From Acidobacteriota bacterium (lineage in GTDB: Bacteria; Acidobacteriota; Vicinamibacteria; Marinacidobacterales; SMYC01), in the NCBI GenBank assembly GCA_004356105.1, contig SMYC01000216.1:1-38164 (forward strand): a DNA stretch of 38,164 nucleotides, read 5' to 3'. The notes under the pieces were generated by a model that was given only the letters and a program-made list of their open reading frames with translations, made no database searches and had not been told where the DNA came from. The first letter of the stretch is position 1. Each line of letters starts with the position of its first letter. This document shows positions 8,730 to 16,618 of this stretch, in pieces. Made by a program: the position numbers and the translations under genes.

Positions 8730-10523
8730 ATGTACGCCATGAATCGAAGAGCCGAATCGATTCTCGCCGCCGCGGCCGTTCTCATTTGCCTCGGTCGCGC
8801 CATTGCTTCCGCTCAGCCGGCGTCGACCGCGCCGGTCGACCTTGTCCTCGTGAACGGCAACGTGTTGACGGTCGACCCTGAGTTCAGTATCGCGCAAGCG
8901 GTCGCTGTGTCGGATGGGCGGTTCGTACGGGTCGGCCGAAACGAGGAGGTGCTGTCACTCGTGGGGCAACAAACGCGTGTCGTCGATCTGAAAGGCCAGA
9001 CATTGGTTCCCGGGTTCATCGATACCCATCCTCACACCTTCGGTCGAGCCGGGCGTAGCCTCCGCTCTCCGTCGCTGGTCGGCCTCCGTTCGGTGAGCGC
9101 GATAGCCGAAGCCGTGGCCCAAGAGGTCTCGAGAACTCCGCCTGGGCAGTGGATCGTCACGACGCCTATCGGCGAGCCTCCCGACTATTTCCATCTTCCG
9201 GAGAGTCTCGAGGAAAAACGATGGCCGACCCGCGCCGACCTCGATGCGGTAGCGCCGGAGAATCCCGTCTATATCCCCATTGGCATTTGGCCCTACCCGG
9301 TCATCTTCAACGGTGTGGCGCTGAAACGCATCGGCATCACCGCGAGCGAACCGCCGGACGGTAACGGAGTGCGCATCGAACGCGACCCGTCGAGCGGCGA
9401 GCCCACCGGGCTCGTCGAGGGGATGACCTTCTACAACCGCTCCCCGCTGTGGGAAAAACTTCAGGCTATGCTGCCACGCCCGTCGCCGGAGATGCGGAGA
9501 GAAGCTCTCCGCCAGGCGGTGTACGAGAACGCCGCCGCCGGCGTCACGACGATCTTCGAGTCGCACGCCGCGCAGCCAGCTCATCTCGAACATTACCGGG
9601 CGCTGAGGGCCAGCGGAGACCTGCCGGGTCGCGTGGTGATGTCGTACAGCGTGAACAACCTGCAATCCGTCGATGAGATCGATAAGTGGATGAGCGAGCT
9701 GCCGCAAGCTTCCGGTCGAGGCTCCGGTGACGATGTCATCAAAACACTCGGCGTGACGATTGCCCTCGATGGCGCGACGCAGTTCGGCGCCGCGCACATG
9801 AACGAGCCGTACTTGGACGTCTACGGAGAGCCGACCACGGGCTCGATGCCGATGGGTCAGGAGAAGCTGTCGGCGATCGCACTTCTCGCGGCACGGCACA
9901 ACCTGCGCCTGCAGTTCACATTCGCGGGAGATGCGGCGGCCGAGATGATTCTTTTGGCCATTGAGGAAGCCGAAGCCAACGAGCACACATCGATCGTCGA
10001 TCGCCGCTGGCTGATGCAGCACTTTCAACACCCAACGAAGGACCACGTCCTGAGAACGCAGCAGCTGGGCCTGCACGTCACCGGTTACACCGCCGTGGAC
10101 TACAGCAAGGGTGCGGTTGTCTACGTGGATCGTTTCGGCGGTGACGATCGGTGGAAGAGCGTCATCCCCACACGGTGGTGGTTCGACGCGGGCGTCAATA
10201 TAGCCCAGAGCACCGACGGTGCCCACTACGAAGCCCCGTTCACGCTGTGGGAGTCGCTGGTGCGGATCGACGGCCGGACCGGAGAGAGCCTGATGAGCCC
10301 CGCGAAGCAGATTTCACGCGAGGAAGCTCTGCGAATGTATACGCTGAACGGCGCTCGCGTTCTGTTCTGGGAGGATCAGCTCGGCTCGATCGAGCCAGGC
10401 AAGCTCGCGGATCTCGTGGTCCTGGATCGCGACATATTGACCTGCCCCGTCGACGAGATCAAAGACGCAAAGGTGATGCTCACCATCGTCGGCGGCGAAG
10501 TCGTCTACGAGGCCTCACCTTGA
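8730..10523 (+). CDS. exported amidohydrolase-3 (YtcJ-like) family enzyme
   Basis: A 597-residue paralogue of the upstream gene. It has a signal peptide (RRAESILAAAAVLICLGRAI, cleavage probably near ASAQ) rather than a lipobox. Visible parts: DLVLVNGNVLTVDPEFS, metal site GFIDTHPHTF, the central barrel with VTTIFESHAAQ and TIALDGATQFG, the active-site aspartate in AQSTDGAH, and the closing GSIEPGKLADLVVLDRD. The histidine expected in a VxEH motif reads MQHFQHPT, and the late SGSD motif reads STDG, so the metal ligands differ from the preceding enzyme and the substrate probably differs too. The start could equally be the ATG at 8739. Only 6 bases separate it from the upstream gene, a clear co-transcribed tandem pair. 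Confidence 0.87.
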   Translation: MYAMNRRAESILAAAAVLICLGRAIASAQPASTAPVDLVLVNGNVLTVDPEFSIAQAVAVSDGRFVRVGRNEEVLSLVGQQTRVVDLKGQTLVPGFIDTHPHTFGRAGRSLRSPSLVGLRSVSAIAEAVAQEVSRTPPGQWIVTTPIGEPPDYFHLPESLEEKRWPTRADLDAVAPENPVYIPIGIWPYPVIFNGVALKRIGITASEPPDGNGVRIERDPSSGEPTGLVEGMTFYNRSPLWEKLQAMLPRPSPEMRREALRQAVYENAAAGVTTIFESHAAQPAHLEHYRALRASGDLPGRVVMSYSVNNLQSVDEIDKWMSELPQASGRGSGDDVIKTLGVTIALDGATQFGAAHMNEPYLDVYGEPTTGSMPMGQEKLSAIALLAARHNLRLQFTFAGDAAAEMILLAIEEAEANEHTSIVDRRWLMQHFQHPTKDHVLRTQQLGLHVTGYTAVDYSKGAVVYVDRFGGDDRWKSVIPTRWWFDAGVNIAQSTDGAHYEAPFTLWESLVRIDGRTGESLMSPAKQISREEALRMYTLNGARVLFWEDQLGSIEPGKLADLVVLDRDILTCPVDEIKDAKVMLTIVGGEVVYEASP

Positions 10524-10595
10524 CTTTACTGTCATCTTGTTCCGACGTCGTCAAAACGTACGGCATCCCGATCCTCATTAGTCCGCCTATAAACC

Positions 10596-10612
10596 CGCCG
10601 CCTTTGGCGGCG
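10596..10612. repeat. GC-rich hairpin, left edge of a hairpin-bounded segment
   Basis: A perfect 7-bp stem (CGCCGCC/GGCGGCG) with a TTT loop, preceded by the letters AAAC. The hairpin at 10906-10924 is preceded by the same AAACC context. It lies about 70 bases after the amidohydrolase stop and could also serve as that gene's terminator, although no T-run follows. Confidence 0.45.
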
Positions 10613-10879
10613 TGACCCGAAGAGCTTCGAGCGGTCCGTGGTGTATTTCTAGGTTCGCCTGCCGGGAAGACTCTGGTGGGGCCTGCGAAAGGAGAACCTG
10701 CATGCACGAATGGGAAGGGCTGTCGCATGTGTGATGGGAGCGCCGAAGACCACATTGTGATAATTCCGAAGTAGCGAAGAAAGACGTTGTATGGAAGGTT
10801 GCGCAGGGGCGTGGGGCAGGTGAATCGAGAGCTGTGTGAGCAGAGAGGAGTAGAGCTGATCGAAGGCAACGCTGTCCTC

Positions 10880-10896
10880 GGCCCCCTCGGGGGGCC
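10880..10896. repeat. GC-rich hairpin
   Basis: A perfect 7-bp stem (GGCCCCC/GGGGGCC) with a TCG loop, 9 bases before the next hairpin. It could be a terminator-like structure or part of the right end of the hairpin-bounded segment. Confidence 0.4.
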
Positions 10897-10899
10897 TTC

Positions 10900-11091
10900 C
10901 TAAACCCACGCCCTACGGGCGTGGTCGATTCGTAGGTTCTCCGCGTTCGGCGGAAGGAACAGGTCGCGGTCCTTCGTCGTGAATAGGGTCGCTCCCGACA
11001 TTGCGTAGTAGTTTACGCCAGCGACGCCGACGAGCACATATCTCGCCTGTTGACGCGAAAGTGCGCTCATGAGCTGGAGGAAGGAGTCCAT
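10900..11091 (-). pseudogene. nucleotidyltransferase-like protein, 3'-truncated
   Basis: The first 53 residues (LVGVAGVNYYAMSGATLF then TTKDRDLFLPP) match the start of small bacterial nucleotidyltransferase-fold proteins, in which a GxxGxxxY loop is followed by the acidic pair, here the D41-D43 pair. Family members run to roughly 200 residues or more. Here the reading frame leaves the homology at 10933 and ends in hairpin sequence, so the helical half is lost and no continuation is found on the far side of the hairpin segment. GAGACGG lies a few bases before the ATG at 11091. Such proteins are often partners of small helical proteins in toxin-antitoxin-like pairs. Confidence 0.6.
10906..10924. 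repeat. GC-rich hairpin, right edge of the segment
   Basis: A perfect 8-bp stem (CCACGCCC/GGGCGTGG) with a TAC loop. The truncated nucleotidyltransferase frame runs into this hairpin and gains a short non-homologous tail (RIDHARRAWV) before a stop. The form is typical of IS200/IS605 and REP-like palindromes. Confidence 0.5.
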
Positions 11092-11097
11092 GCCGTC

Positions 11098-11220
11098 TCA
11101 GCGCACGCGGACGGCTTGTCGGTAGTGGCGATCCCAGTTCGCAATCGCTTTCTCGACCCAAGTTTTGTCCTCACCGCTCTGGTTTCGCGGGAGAGCCTCG
11201 ACGCGTGCCACCGCCTTCAT
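11098..11220 (-). CDS. small protein (40 aa) upstream of the truncated nucleotidyltransferase
   Basis: An ATG frame of 40 residues (core GEDKTWVEKAIANWDRHYRQ) that ends 6 bases before the nucleotidyltransferase start, as in a two-gene unit. The same frame continues upstream as 27 further codons (11221-11304, beginning MIDRTPETYAYARAP) separated only by a single TAG. The intact ancestor may therefore have been one ~68-residue protein interrupted by an amber codon. Composition is charged and helical. I do not recognise the family; a helper or antitoxin role is inferred from position alone. Confidence 0.4.
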   Translation of the reverse strand: MKAVARVEALPRNQSGEDKTWVEKAIANWDRHYRQAVRVR

Positions 11221-11304
11221 CTACGCCTCGGCGCGAGGCACGTCAGGCTCCTCGGGTCGAGGAGCGCGCGCGTATGCGTACGTTTCGGGCGTTCGATCGA
11301 TCAT

Positions 11305-11599
11305 GACCACGATCCTATCAATATCATATCAGGGCGCCGTTGCGAGACGCGCGAGAAGCGCCCACCCGTCGTCGAGATGTATTGGGCGTAGCTCAACTGC
11401 CCGCGGGGCGCGTGGTCTCGGTCCAGCGACATGGGTTTCAGGGTTTTCCCTTTTGCGGGTTGAGCCAGCGCAGGAGTTCTTTCATGAAGCACAAGGAGGA
11501 AGTGAGCATGCGTGGAAACGGCATGTCGGAGCGTTTTCGCAACATGGGGCTCGCTTAGCTGGGGCTCCACGCTCCGCGAGGCATTTCTCTTTGCAGCGG
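11305..11599. other. intergenic stretch without a supportable gene
   Basis: Short frames on both strands overlap here but none has a recognisable motif or convincing start. No tRNA-like fold or repeat was noticed. Confidence 0.35.
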
Positions 11600-11637
11600 C
11601 TGTCATGTTGACAGTAATATACGATCGCAAGTAGAAT
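11600..11637 (+). promoter_or_regulatory. sigma-70-like promoter with overlapping dyad
   Basis: TTGACA (11608-11613) and TAGAAT (11632-11637) are 18 bases apart, a good housekeeping promoter. A perfect dyad, CTGTCA-TGT-TGACAG (11600-11614), covers the -35 box and looks like an operator for a dimeric repressor. The first downstream gene starts at 11771, leaving a leader of about 130 bases. Confidence 0.55.
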
Positions 11638-11770
11638 CTGTCTCAAGCACGTTCGTCTCTCGGGATCTCGGCCGCGAGAGAGGCGGTTTACCCCGGTTTG
11701 CAGGGCGGATTCGCTGATTTGGTTCTTGCGTGGGCAGGCAGGTGCCAGCCACCCACTTCGAAAGAATGTG

Positions 11771-13546
11771 ATGGCACCTAAATCGTCCAACTCGCCTGAG
11801 CTGCGGAATAAGCGGCGCGCGCCCGTCGACCTGTTCAACAGGATTCTGCGCCGGGGAGAGCAGATCGCGTCCACCCTGCTCTCTCTCGAGAGCGATCCCC
11901 GCCCATTTTCAGTGACTCTCAAGGACTCTCTGCTGGTGATGGTCTCGGATATCAGAACCATGCTTGACGAGGTCGAGGGCCTCGTCCCGGGCCTGTCGGC
12001 GCGCGAGGCAAGCCGCTGGCTTGGAAGCCTTCAAAGCGTCCGCGCCGCATTAAGTAGGATCAACGAGGCGGTCGATCGCGCCGTCGGCCTGGCGATCCAA
12101 GGAAGGCTGGACAAGCAGTTTTTGTTTCTGTCTCCCTTGGCCAACAGCGCCAACCTGAGCGAGGGCCTCAGGCTACGGCGTCTCGAAAGCCGCCTTGTCG
12201 AGCTCGTCCAAGATTCAACGAACTCCGAAACCGTAGCGCACCCGGACTTGCTCGCCGTGTCCGATATCTCCGTCCCGGTAGAAATCCAGAAGCCAACCGA
12301 GGCGCCCGCTTCTGACGCGGCGGAGTCGATTCTTCAGCTCGGGGCCGCTGCTTTGAGAGAGCAGCAGGAGTTCCAGGACTGCCTCGACCGAATTTTGGCT
12401 CCCGACGAGCTGGAACGAAACGAAGCCGTGGTCGAGCTTATCCGCCAATACCAGCACTGGCTGCTTGCCGCCATGCTGAGGGGAGATTCGACGCGCGACC
12501 CGAAACTTTCGGCCGTCCTCGAGGTTCTGTCGCACCACGCTGAGCTGGTGCTACTCGAGGATTACTTCTATTCGGTGCGCCGGTTGAAGCTCTCCCATCT
12601 TCTGGCGGTTGCGGAAAGCTATCCCGTGAGCTCCCTATTCCGGCGTGTGCTCTCTGTGTATCACACACGCGGAGAAGCCGGCGCCGAGCAAGCCGTCGCC
12701 TCGTTCGAAGATCCAAACGAGCGCGAGACGCTCATGCGCGTACTTCTGTTTCACCCAATGGCGGAATTCCGGCCGTTTGCAGCCGCCCAACTCACGCCGG
12801 TCCAGTTTTGGCCGGTCGCGAGCTATCCGCACACGCCGGTCGTGGCGCTGGACAATATCTTGAGGCGTTTCGATCAAGACGACATCACGGACGACTTCCG
12901 GAGGGTCTTCTTCGATTGCACCTGCCGAAGACTTCATGAGCTCAAGGTCGAAGCCGAGGTCAAGGCCGCGCGCCAGATGTTGAACCGTTTCTTCGGGTTC
13001 GATTTCTTCATGGAGGATCACTATTTCAAGCGGCTCTTGCAATTGAACGAGTCGGTGGAACAGCATGAGGCGCGCCTCGGGATCGAGAACTCGTTTTTTA
13101 GGAAGTCCCTAGTTGCGTTCCTGAAGGTCAAAGACCGAGTCGGATCCAAGAAAACCCAGCTCCCGAAGAGCTTCGCGGACATTCCGCTCGCAGTTCAACG
13201 CAAGCTCGCGCGGGACGGACACTACCTGTGTCTGTTCATTCGCCACCCCCACCCGAAGGTGGCCCTCGAAACGCTTCCGTATGTGAGCTCCACGAGCCGA
13301 GCCGAGCAGGTGCTCCGCGTAAAGAACGCCAATCGCCAGCTCATCGCTGAGATCGCGAAGCGAGACGAGCTGGTCACGACCTACAGAGCGCGTCTTGCCC
13401 TCGTGTCCCATCCGAAAACCGTTCTCAAAATTGCCACGAAGTACATACCGCAACTCCGACGAGCGGACTTGACGCGGCTCTCCCAAAGCCGCGACATCAA
13501 TCCGGAGATCCGGCGCTACCTGAAGAGACACGTAATAGCGAGTTGA
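11771..13546 (+). CDS. large alpha-helical protein of unknown function
   Basis: A 591-residue soluble protein with no signal peptide and no membrane segment. I do not recognise a family. The N-terminal ~170 residues are helical and charged. The rest has a repetitive pattern of helical pairs with leucine spacing (VVELIRQYQHWLLAAMLRGD, LKLSHLLAVAESYPVSSLF, RLALVSHPKTVLKIATKYIP, RADLTRLSQSRDINPEIRRY) that suggests HEAT- or TPR-like solenoid packing. The last segments resemble LRV/HEAT units seen in proteins that count damaged or lost repeats. The ATG at 11771 (GAAAGAA just upstream) is preferred to a TTG at 11726. It follows a strong-looking promoter with an operator-like dyad and is followed 37 bases later by the TAXI binding protein. 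Confidence 0.8.
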   Translation: MAPKSSNSPELRNKRRAPVDLFNRILRRGEQIASTLLSLESDPRPFSVTLKDSLLVMVSDIRTMLDEVEGLVPGLSAREASRWLGSLQSVRAALSRINEAVDRAVGLAIQGRLDKQFLFLSPLANSANLSEGLRLRRLESRLVELVQDSTNSETVAHPDLLAVSDISVPVEIQKPTEAPASDAAESILQLGAAALREQQEFQDCLDRILAPDELERNEAVVELIRQYQHWLLAAMLRGDSTRDPKLSAVLEVLSHHAELVLLEDYFYSVRRLKLSHLLAVAESYPVSSLFRRVLSVYHTRGEAGAEQAVASFEDPNERETLMRVLLFHPMAEFRPFAAAQLTPVQFWPVASYPHTPVVALDNILRRFDQDDITDDFRRVFFDCTCRRLHELKVEAEVKAARQMLNRFFGFDFFMEDHYFKRLLQLNESVEQHEARLGIENSFFRKSLVAFLKVKDRVGSKKTQLPKSFADIPLAVQRKLARDGHYLCLFIRHPHPKVALETLPYVSSTSRAEQVLRVKNANRQLIAEIAKRDELVTTYRARLALVSHPKTVLKIATKYIPQLRRADLTRLSQSRDINPEIRRYLKRHVIAS

Positions 13547-13583
13547 CCTTCTCGTCCCGGGGCCTTATCGTTCCGGGCTAGTT

Positions 13584-14588
13584 ATGAGAATGAAGCTCAT
13601 CGTCCCCATCGTTTGCCTGTTGGCCGCATGCGGCGGACCCGACGCGGACCTCGCTCCGATGCTCGTGATCGCCGTGGGTCAGCAGGGAAGTGTCCTGGGC
13701 GCCGTCGGCACGGGCGTCGCCAAGCTCGTTATCGAAAAGACCGGTCGGCCCATGCGGGTGCGCGTTACCTCCGGCATGGACGCCATCGTTGGCGCGGGCG
13801 ACGCGGAGCTCGGTGTGAGCGCTTCCGATGCGGCGCACCTTTCGTCGAACGGCCTTCGTCACTATGAAGGGCGGCCTCAGACGCAGTTGCGTCTCGCCCT
13901 TCCAGGCCCGCCGCTCGTCGTCGGCTTCATCGTGCCCGAGGACGCGCCGCAGCGAACGCTCGAAGATCTGAAAGGCCTGTCGGTTCCCGGCGAATACCCC
14001 AACGCCCGCCCCATGCACTTCGATGGTAAGGCCATGTTGAGCACGGTGGGGATGAGCTGGAGCGATCTCGAAGTCATCCCCGTTGCGAGCTTTCGAGACG
14101 GTGTGCAAGCGCTCATCGAAGGGCGCGCGGACGCGGCAATAAGCTCCGCGGGCAGCGGTTTGACGCAGCAAGCGGATGCTAATCTCGGGGGTGTACGCTT
14201 CATTTCTCTTCCCGAAGGCGAGGACGTCTCCGAGAACATGTGGAGCGAAGAGCCCGGCTTTCACGCTATCGACGTGCCGGCGGGCTTTGCGCTCGGCGTC
14301 GAGGAAGATATGGTCCTCGCGGCGAAAGACACGTACATCACAGCCAACGCGGACGCGAGTGCGGACGACGTTTACGATGTTGTGAAACTTCTGTGGGAGC
14401 AGATCGGCGAACTCGCCGCGGTCCATCCCATCTTCACCCGCTGGACGCATGAGACGATGACGAACCCGCGCGTCACGATCCCGTTCCACGAGGGGACGAT
14501 CCGTCTGCTGAAGGAAGTTGGCGCGTGGAGTCCCGAGCACGAAGAGACGCACCAGAAGCTGCTCGCTGAGCTCTCTTCTTTGATGTGA
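13584..14588 (+). CDS. TRAP transporter TAXI-family solute-binding lipoprotein
   Basis: A 334-residue binding protein. The start (RMKLIVPIVCLLAAC) is a lipobox with Cys16, so it is anchored and faces the periplasm. The body is the TAXI fold: LVIAVGQQGSVLGAVGTGVA near the N-terminus in place of the usual GGxYYPxG, ASDAAHLSS (the ligand-binding D/A segment), the hinge strand LRLALPGPPLVVGFIVP, and a late segment HPIFTRWTHETM near the C-terminus. TAXI systems import organic acids with ion gradients; the ligand is not fixed by the sequence. Its stop overlaps the permease GTG by 3 bases, which argues for translational coupling and for one transporter made of these two proteins. Confidence 0.9.
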   Translation: MRMKLIVPIVCLLAACGGPDADLAPMLVIAVGQQGSVLGAVGTGVAKLVIEKTGRPMRVRVTSGMDAIVGAGDAELGVSASDAAHLSSNGLRHYEGRPQTQLRLALPGPPLVVGFIVPEDAPQRTLEDLKGLSVPGEYPNARPMHFDGKAMLSTVGMSWSDLEVIPVASFRDGVQALIEGRADAAISSAGSGLTQQADANLGGVRFISLPEGEDVSENMWSEEPGFHAIDVPAGFALGVEEDMVLAAKDTYITANADASADDVYDVVKLLWEQIGELAAVHPIFTRWTHETMTNPRVTIPFHEGTIRLLKEVGAWSPEHEETHQKLLAELSSLM

Positions 14589-16504
14589 CCACGCCCGGAG
14601 CTCCGAGCCGCTACCGATCGCTTCCGCCCAGAATCGACAAAGCGGTCCAGGCGCTCGCGATAGCCCTCATCGTCCTCGGCGCGCTCTTCACGTTGGGTGT
14701 GCCTTCGCTCGTTGGGATCAGTATCTTCCCGCAGCAATTTCTCGGCTTCGTGCTCGGCGCGACGCTTGCCATCGTGTTCTCGGTGCTGCCAGCTTCGAAG
14801 TCGCGCGGCTCCCGGGATGCAGGTTTACCTTGGTACGACTTCGTGCTCGCGGTGGCCGGACTTCTCGTGGGCGGCTACGTCGTCTTCTGGTATCCGGAGA
14901 TTGCTTACGCGATCACTTTCCCGACCCCCGACAAATATGTTTTGGGCCTCGTCGCGATGGTGCTCGTGCTCGAGGCGTGCCGGCGCATCTACGGGCTCGT
15001 GCTCCCCGTCGTGACGCTCGGGTTCGTGTTCTACGCCGCGTTTGCGAGCCACTTCCCGGGGCTCTTTCGTGCGCGATCGATCGACTGGCAGCGTCTCGCG
15101 ACCGAGCTTTATTTGGGGCCCGAGGGCATTCTGGGGGTCGCGCTCATGGTTGTGGCGACGGTCGTGCTCGTCTTCGTTCTCTTCGGCCATCTGCTCTTCG
15201 CGATGGGCGGCGGCGCGGTCTTCACCGATCTCGCCTCGGCACTCATGGGCCGCTATCGCGGCGGGCCGGCGAAAGTCGCCGTGCTCGGCTCCGCGCTCTT
15301 CGGCAGTATTTCGGGCTCGGCGGTGGCAAACGTCGCCATCACGGGGACGGTCACGATCCCGCTCATGAAGCGCATCGGCTACCGGCCGGAGGTCGCCGCG
15401 GCGGTCGAAGCGGCGGCCTCGACGGGCGGCCTCGTAGCACCTCCCGTCATGAGCGTGGTCGCGTTTCTCATGGCCGAGTACCTGGAGGTTTCTTATGGGC
15501 GCATCATCATGGCGGCGGCGCTCCCTGCGCTTTTGTACTTTGCCGCGATCCTCATCCAAGTAGATCTCGAAGCCGGACGCATGGGTATCGCAGGGATGAA
15601 GGCCGAAGACGTGCCGAAGCTCCGCGAGGTGATCAAGAAAGGTTGGGCGTTCCTGTTGCCCGCACCCGTTCTCATCTTTACGCTGGTCGCGCTCTCGTGG
15701 GAGCCGGCGAAAGCGGGGATGTTCTCGGTGCTCGTATTGCTCATGACGGGCTATTGGTTCGTACGCGACAAGCCGTTTCGCTGGTGGCTCGATTTGATCG
15801 CGCGCGTCGGGATATCGATGACGGAGATCCTCGCGATCGCTGCGGTGGTGGGTCTCATCGTGGGAAGCGCCGCCTTCACCGGTCTCGGCTTCACCTTGTC
15901 GCTCCCGCTTCTGCAGCTCGGCGAGGTCAGCCTTTTCTTGTTTCTCGCGGCCACGGCGCTCATCAGCATCGTTCTCGGGATGGGCCTTCCCGGCATCGCG
16001 ATTTACTTCATGCAAGTCGCGCTCATCGTGCCCGCGCTCGTGGAGTTCGGGGTCCTCCCCATCGCGGCGCATTTCTTCATCTACTATTTTGGGGTCTTTT
16101 CTTTCATTACCCCGCCGGTATGCATTGCCGCGATCGCCGCGGCGAGCATCGCGGATGCCGGCCCCATGCAGACGGGGTGGGAGGCCGTCAAGCTTGGCAT
16201 TGTCGCCTTCATCGTGCCGTTTATCTTCGTGATCTCGCCGTCGCTTCTAGCGGAGGGCGCGCTCTGGGAGACAGGCGTCGACTTCACTACCGCTCTCGCG
16301 GGGGTCTTCGCCATCAGCGCCGCCCTGCGCGGCTTCGTCGTCGCTCCCATTGGAATACGCGGACGCGTCGGGCTCGCCGTGGCGGCGTTAGCTCTTTTTC
16401 TACCGCTCGGCTTAGCTTCGGCCGCCTGGTTGGCAAACGCCCTTGGGCTCGCGCTCGGGAGCGGAATCGTGGGTCAGAACTTGCGCGCTCGGGTTACAGC
16501 CTAA
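14585..16504 (+). CDS. TRAP transporter fused permease (TAXI type, DctQ-DctM fusion)
   Basis: A 639-residue, very hydrophobic inner-membrane protein with about 17-18 helices, the normal size for TAXI permeases in which the small and large subunits are fused. The N-terminal ~130 residues supply the four-helix part. The large part shows the hallmark GSISGSAVANVAITG, then AVEAAASTGGLVAPPVMS and LGMGLPGIAIYFMQ. The GTG start at 14585 overlaps the end of the binding-protein gene, so the two are coupled. The gene converges on the aromatic-cleavage operon with about 110 bases between their last codons. Uptake of an aromatic or dicarboxylic acid for that operon is inference. Confidence 0.93.
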   Translation: MTTPGAPSRYRSLPPRIDKAVQALAIALIVLGALFTLGVPSLVGISIFPQQFLGFVLGATLAIVFSVLPASKSRGSRDAGLPWYDFVLAVAGLLVGGYVVFWYPEIAYAITFPTPDKYVLGLVAMVLVLEACRRIYGLVLPVVTLGFVFYAAFASHFPGLFRARSIDWQRLATELYLGPEGILGVALMVVATVVLVFVLFGHLLFAMGGGAVFTDLASALMGRYRGGPAKVAVLGSALFGSISGSAVANVAITGTVTIPLMKRIGYRPEVAAAVEAAASTGGLVAPPVMSVVAFLMAEYLEVSYGRIIMAAALPALLYFAAILIQVDLEAGRMGIAGMKAEDVPKLREVIKKGWAFLLPAPVLIFTLVALSWEPAKAGMFSVLVLLMTGYWFVRDKPFRWWLDLIARVGISMTEILAIAAVVGLIVGSAAFTGLGFTLSLPLLQLGEVSLFLFLAATALISIVLGMGLPGIAIYFMQVALIVPALVEFGVLPIAAHFFIYYFGVFSFITPPVCIAAIAAASIADAGPMQTGWEAVKLGIVAFIVPFIFVISPSLLAEGALWETGVDFTTALAGVFAISAALRGFVVAPIGIRGRVGLAVAALALFLPLGLASAAWLANALGLALGSGIVGQNLRARVTA

Positions 16505-16618
16505 GTCCGAACCGCTTGGTCGTAGACGGTATCGGGTGAGCCTTCCTCATCTCTTCCGTATAAGGTGAGCGACCCACTCCTGGAGCCGCCCGTGGGGTTG
16601 CACTCTCAGCTTGGTCAT
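16494..16618 (-). pseudogene. stub of a substrate-binding-protein-like gene after the P450
   Basis: The P450 stop overlaps a new ATG at 16618 (ATGA), and AAGGAGGTG sits at ideal distance before it. The frame reads TKLRVQPHGRLQEWVAH, like the first residues of cytoplasmic-start ABC or NMT1-type binding proteins (LRxxxHxRLQEWVAEEKGYF), but stops after 23 codons. A second frame immediately after reads SPYTEEMRKAHPIPSTTKRF and could be the far C-terminus. This fits an internal deletion that left only the two ends. Alternatively the 23-codon ORF is a genuine small gene. The family is a tentative call from few residues. Confidence 0.4.

Larger units (their letters stand above)
10596..10932. mobile_element. 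possible hairpin-ended (IS200/IS605-like or MITE-like) insertion, non-coding
   Basis: About 340 bases bounded by subterminal hairpins with similar flanks, holding no convincing reading frame on either strand. Its right edge coincides with the point where the nucleotidyltransferase homology on the minus strand stops. Subterminal hairpins with short loops are characteristic of IS200/IS605-family ends and of short derivatives lacking a transposase. No transposase fragment is visible, so the family is a guess. The interior has several short inverted segments and could be a structured RNA. Confidence 0.3.

Noticed and set aside
8955..10226. Long minus-strand ORF (423 codons) opposite the second tandem amidohydrolase
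   Set aside because: It lies wholly under a real gene and its composition is that of an antisense shadow.
10613..10879. Group II intron or reverse-transcriptase remnant
   Set aside because: Some stretches looked intron-like, but no reverse-transcriptase motif and no convincing domain V hairpin could be found.
13578..14552. Minus-strand ORF (324 codons) opposite the TAXI binding protein
   Set aside because: Shadow of a clear lipoprotein gene, with no recognisable fold.
14825..16072. Long minus-strand ORF (415 codons) inside the TRAP permease region
   Set aside because: It is antisense to an unmistakable permease, rich in Arg/His/Asp/Glu as expected for a shadow of hydrophobic GC-rich codons, and has no motif.
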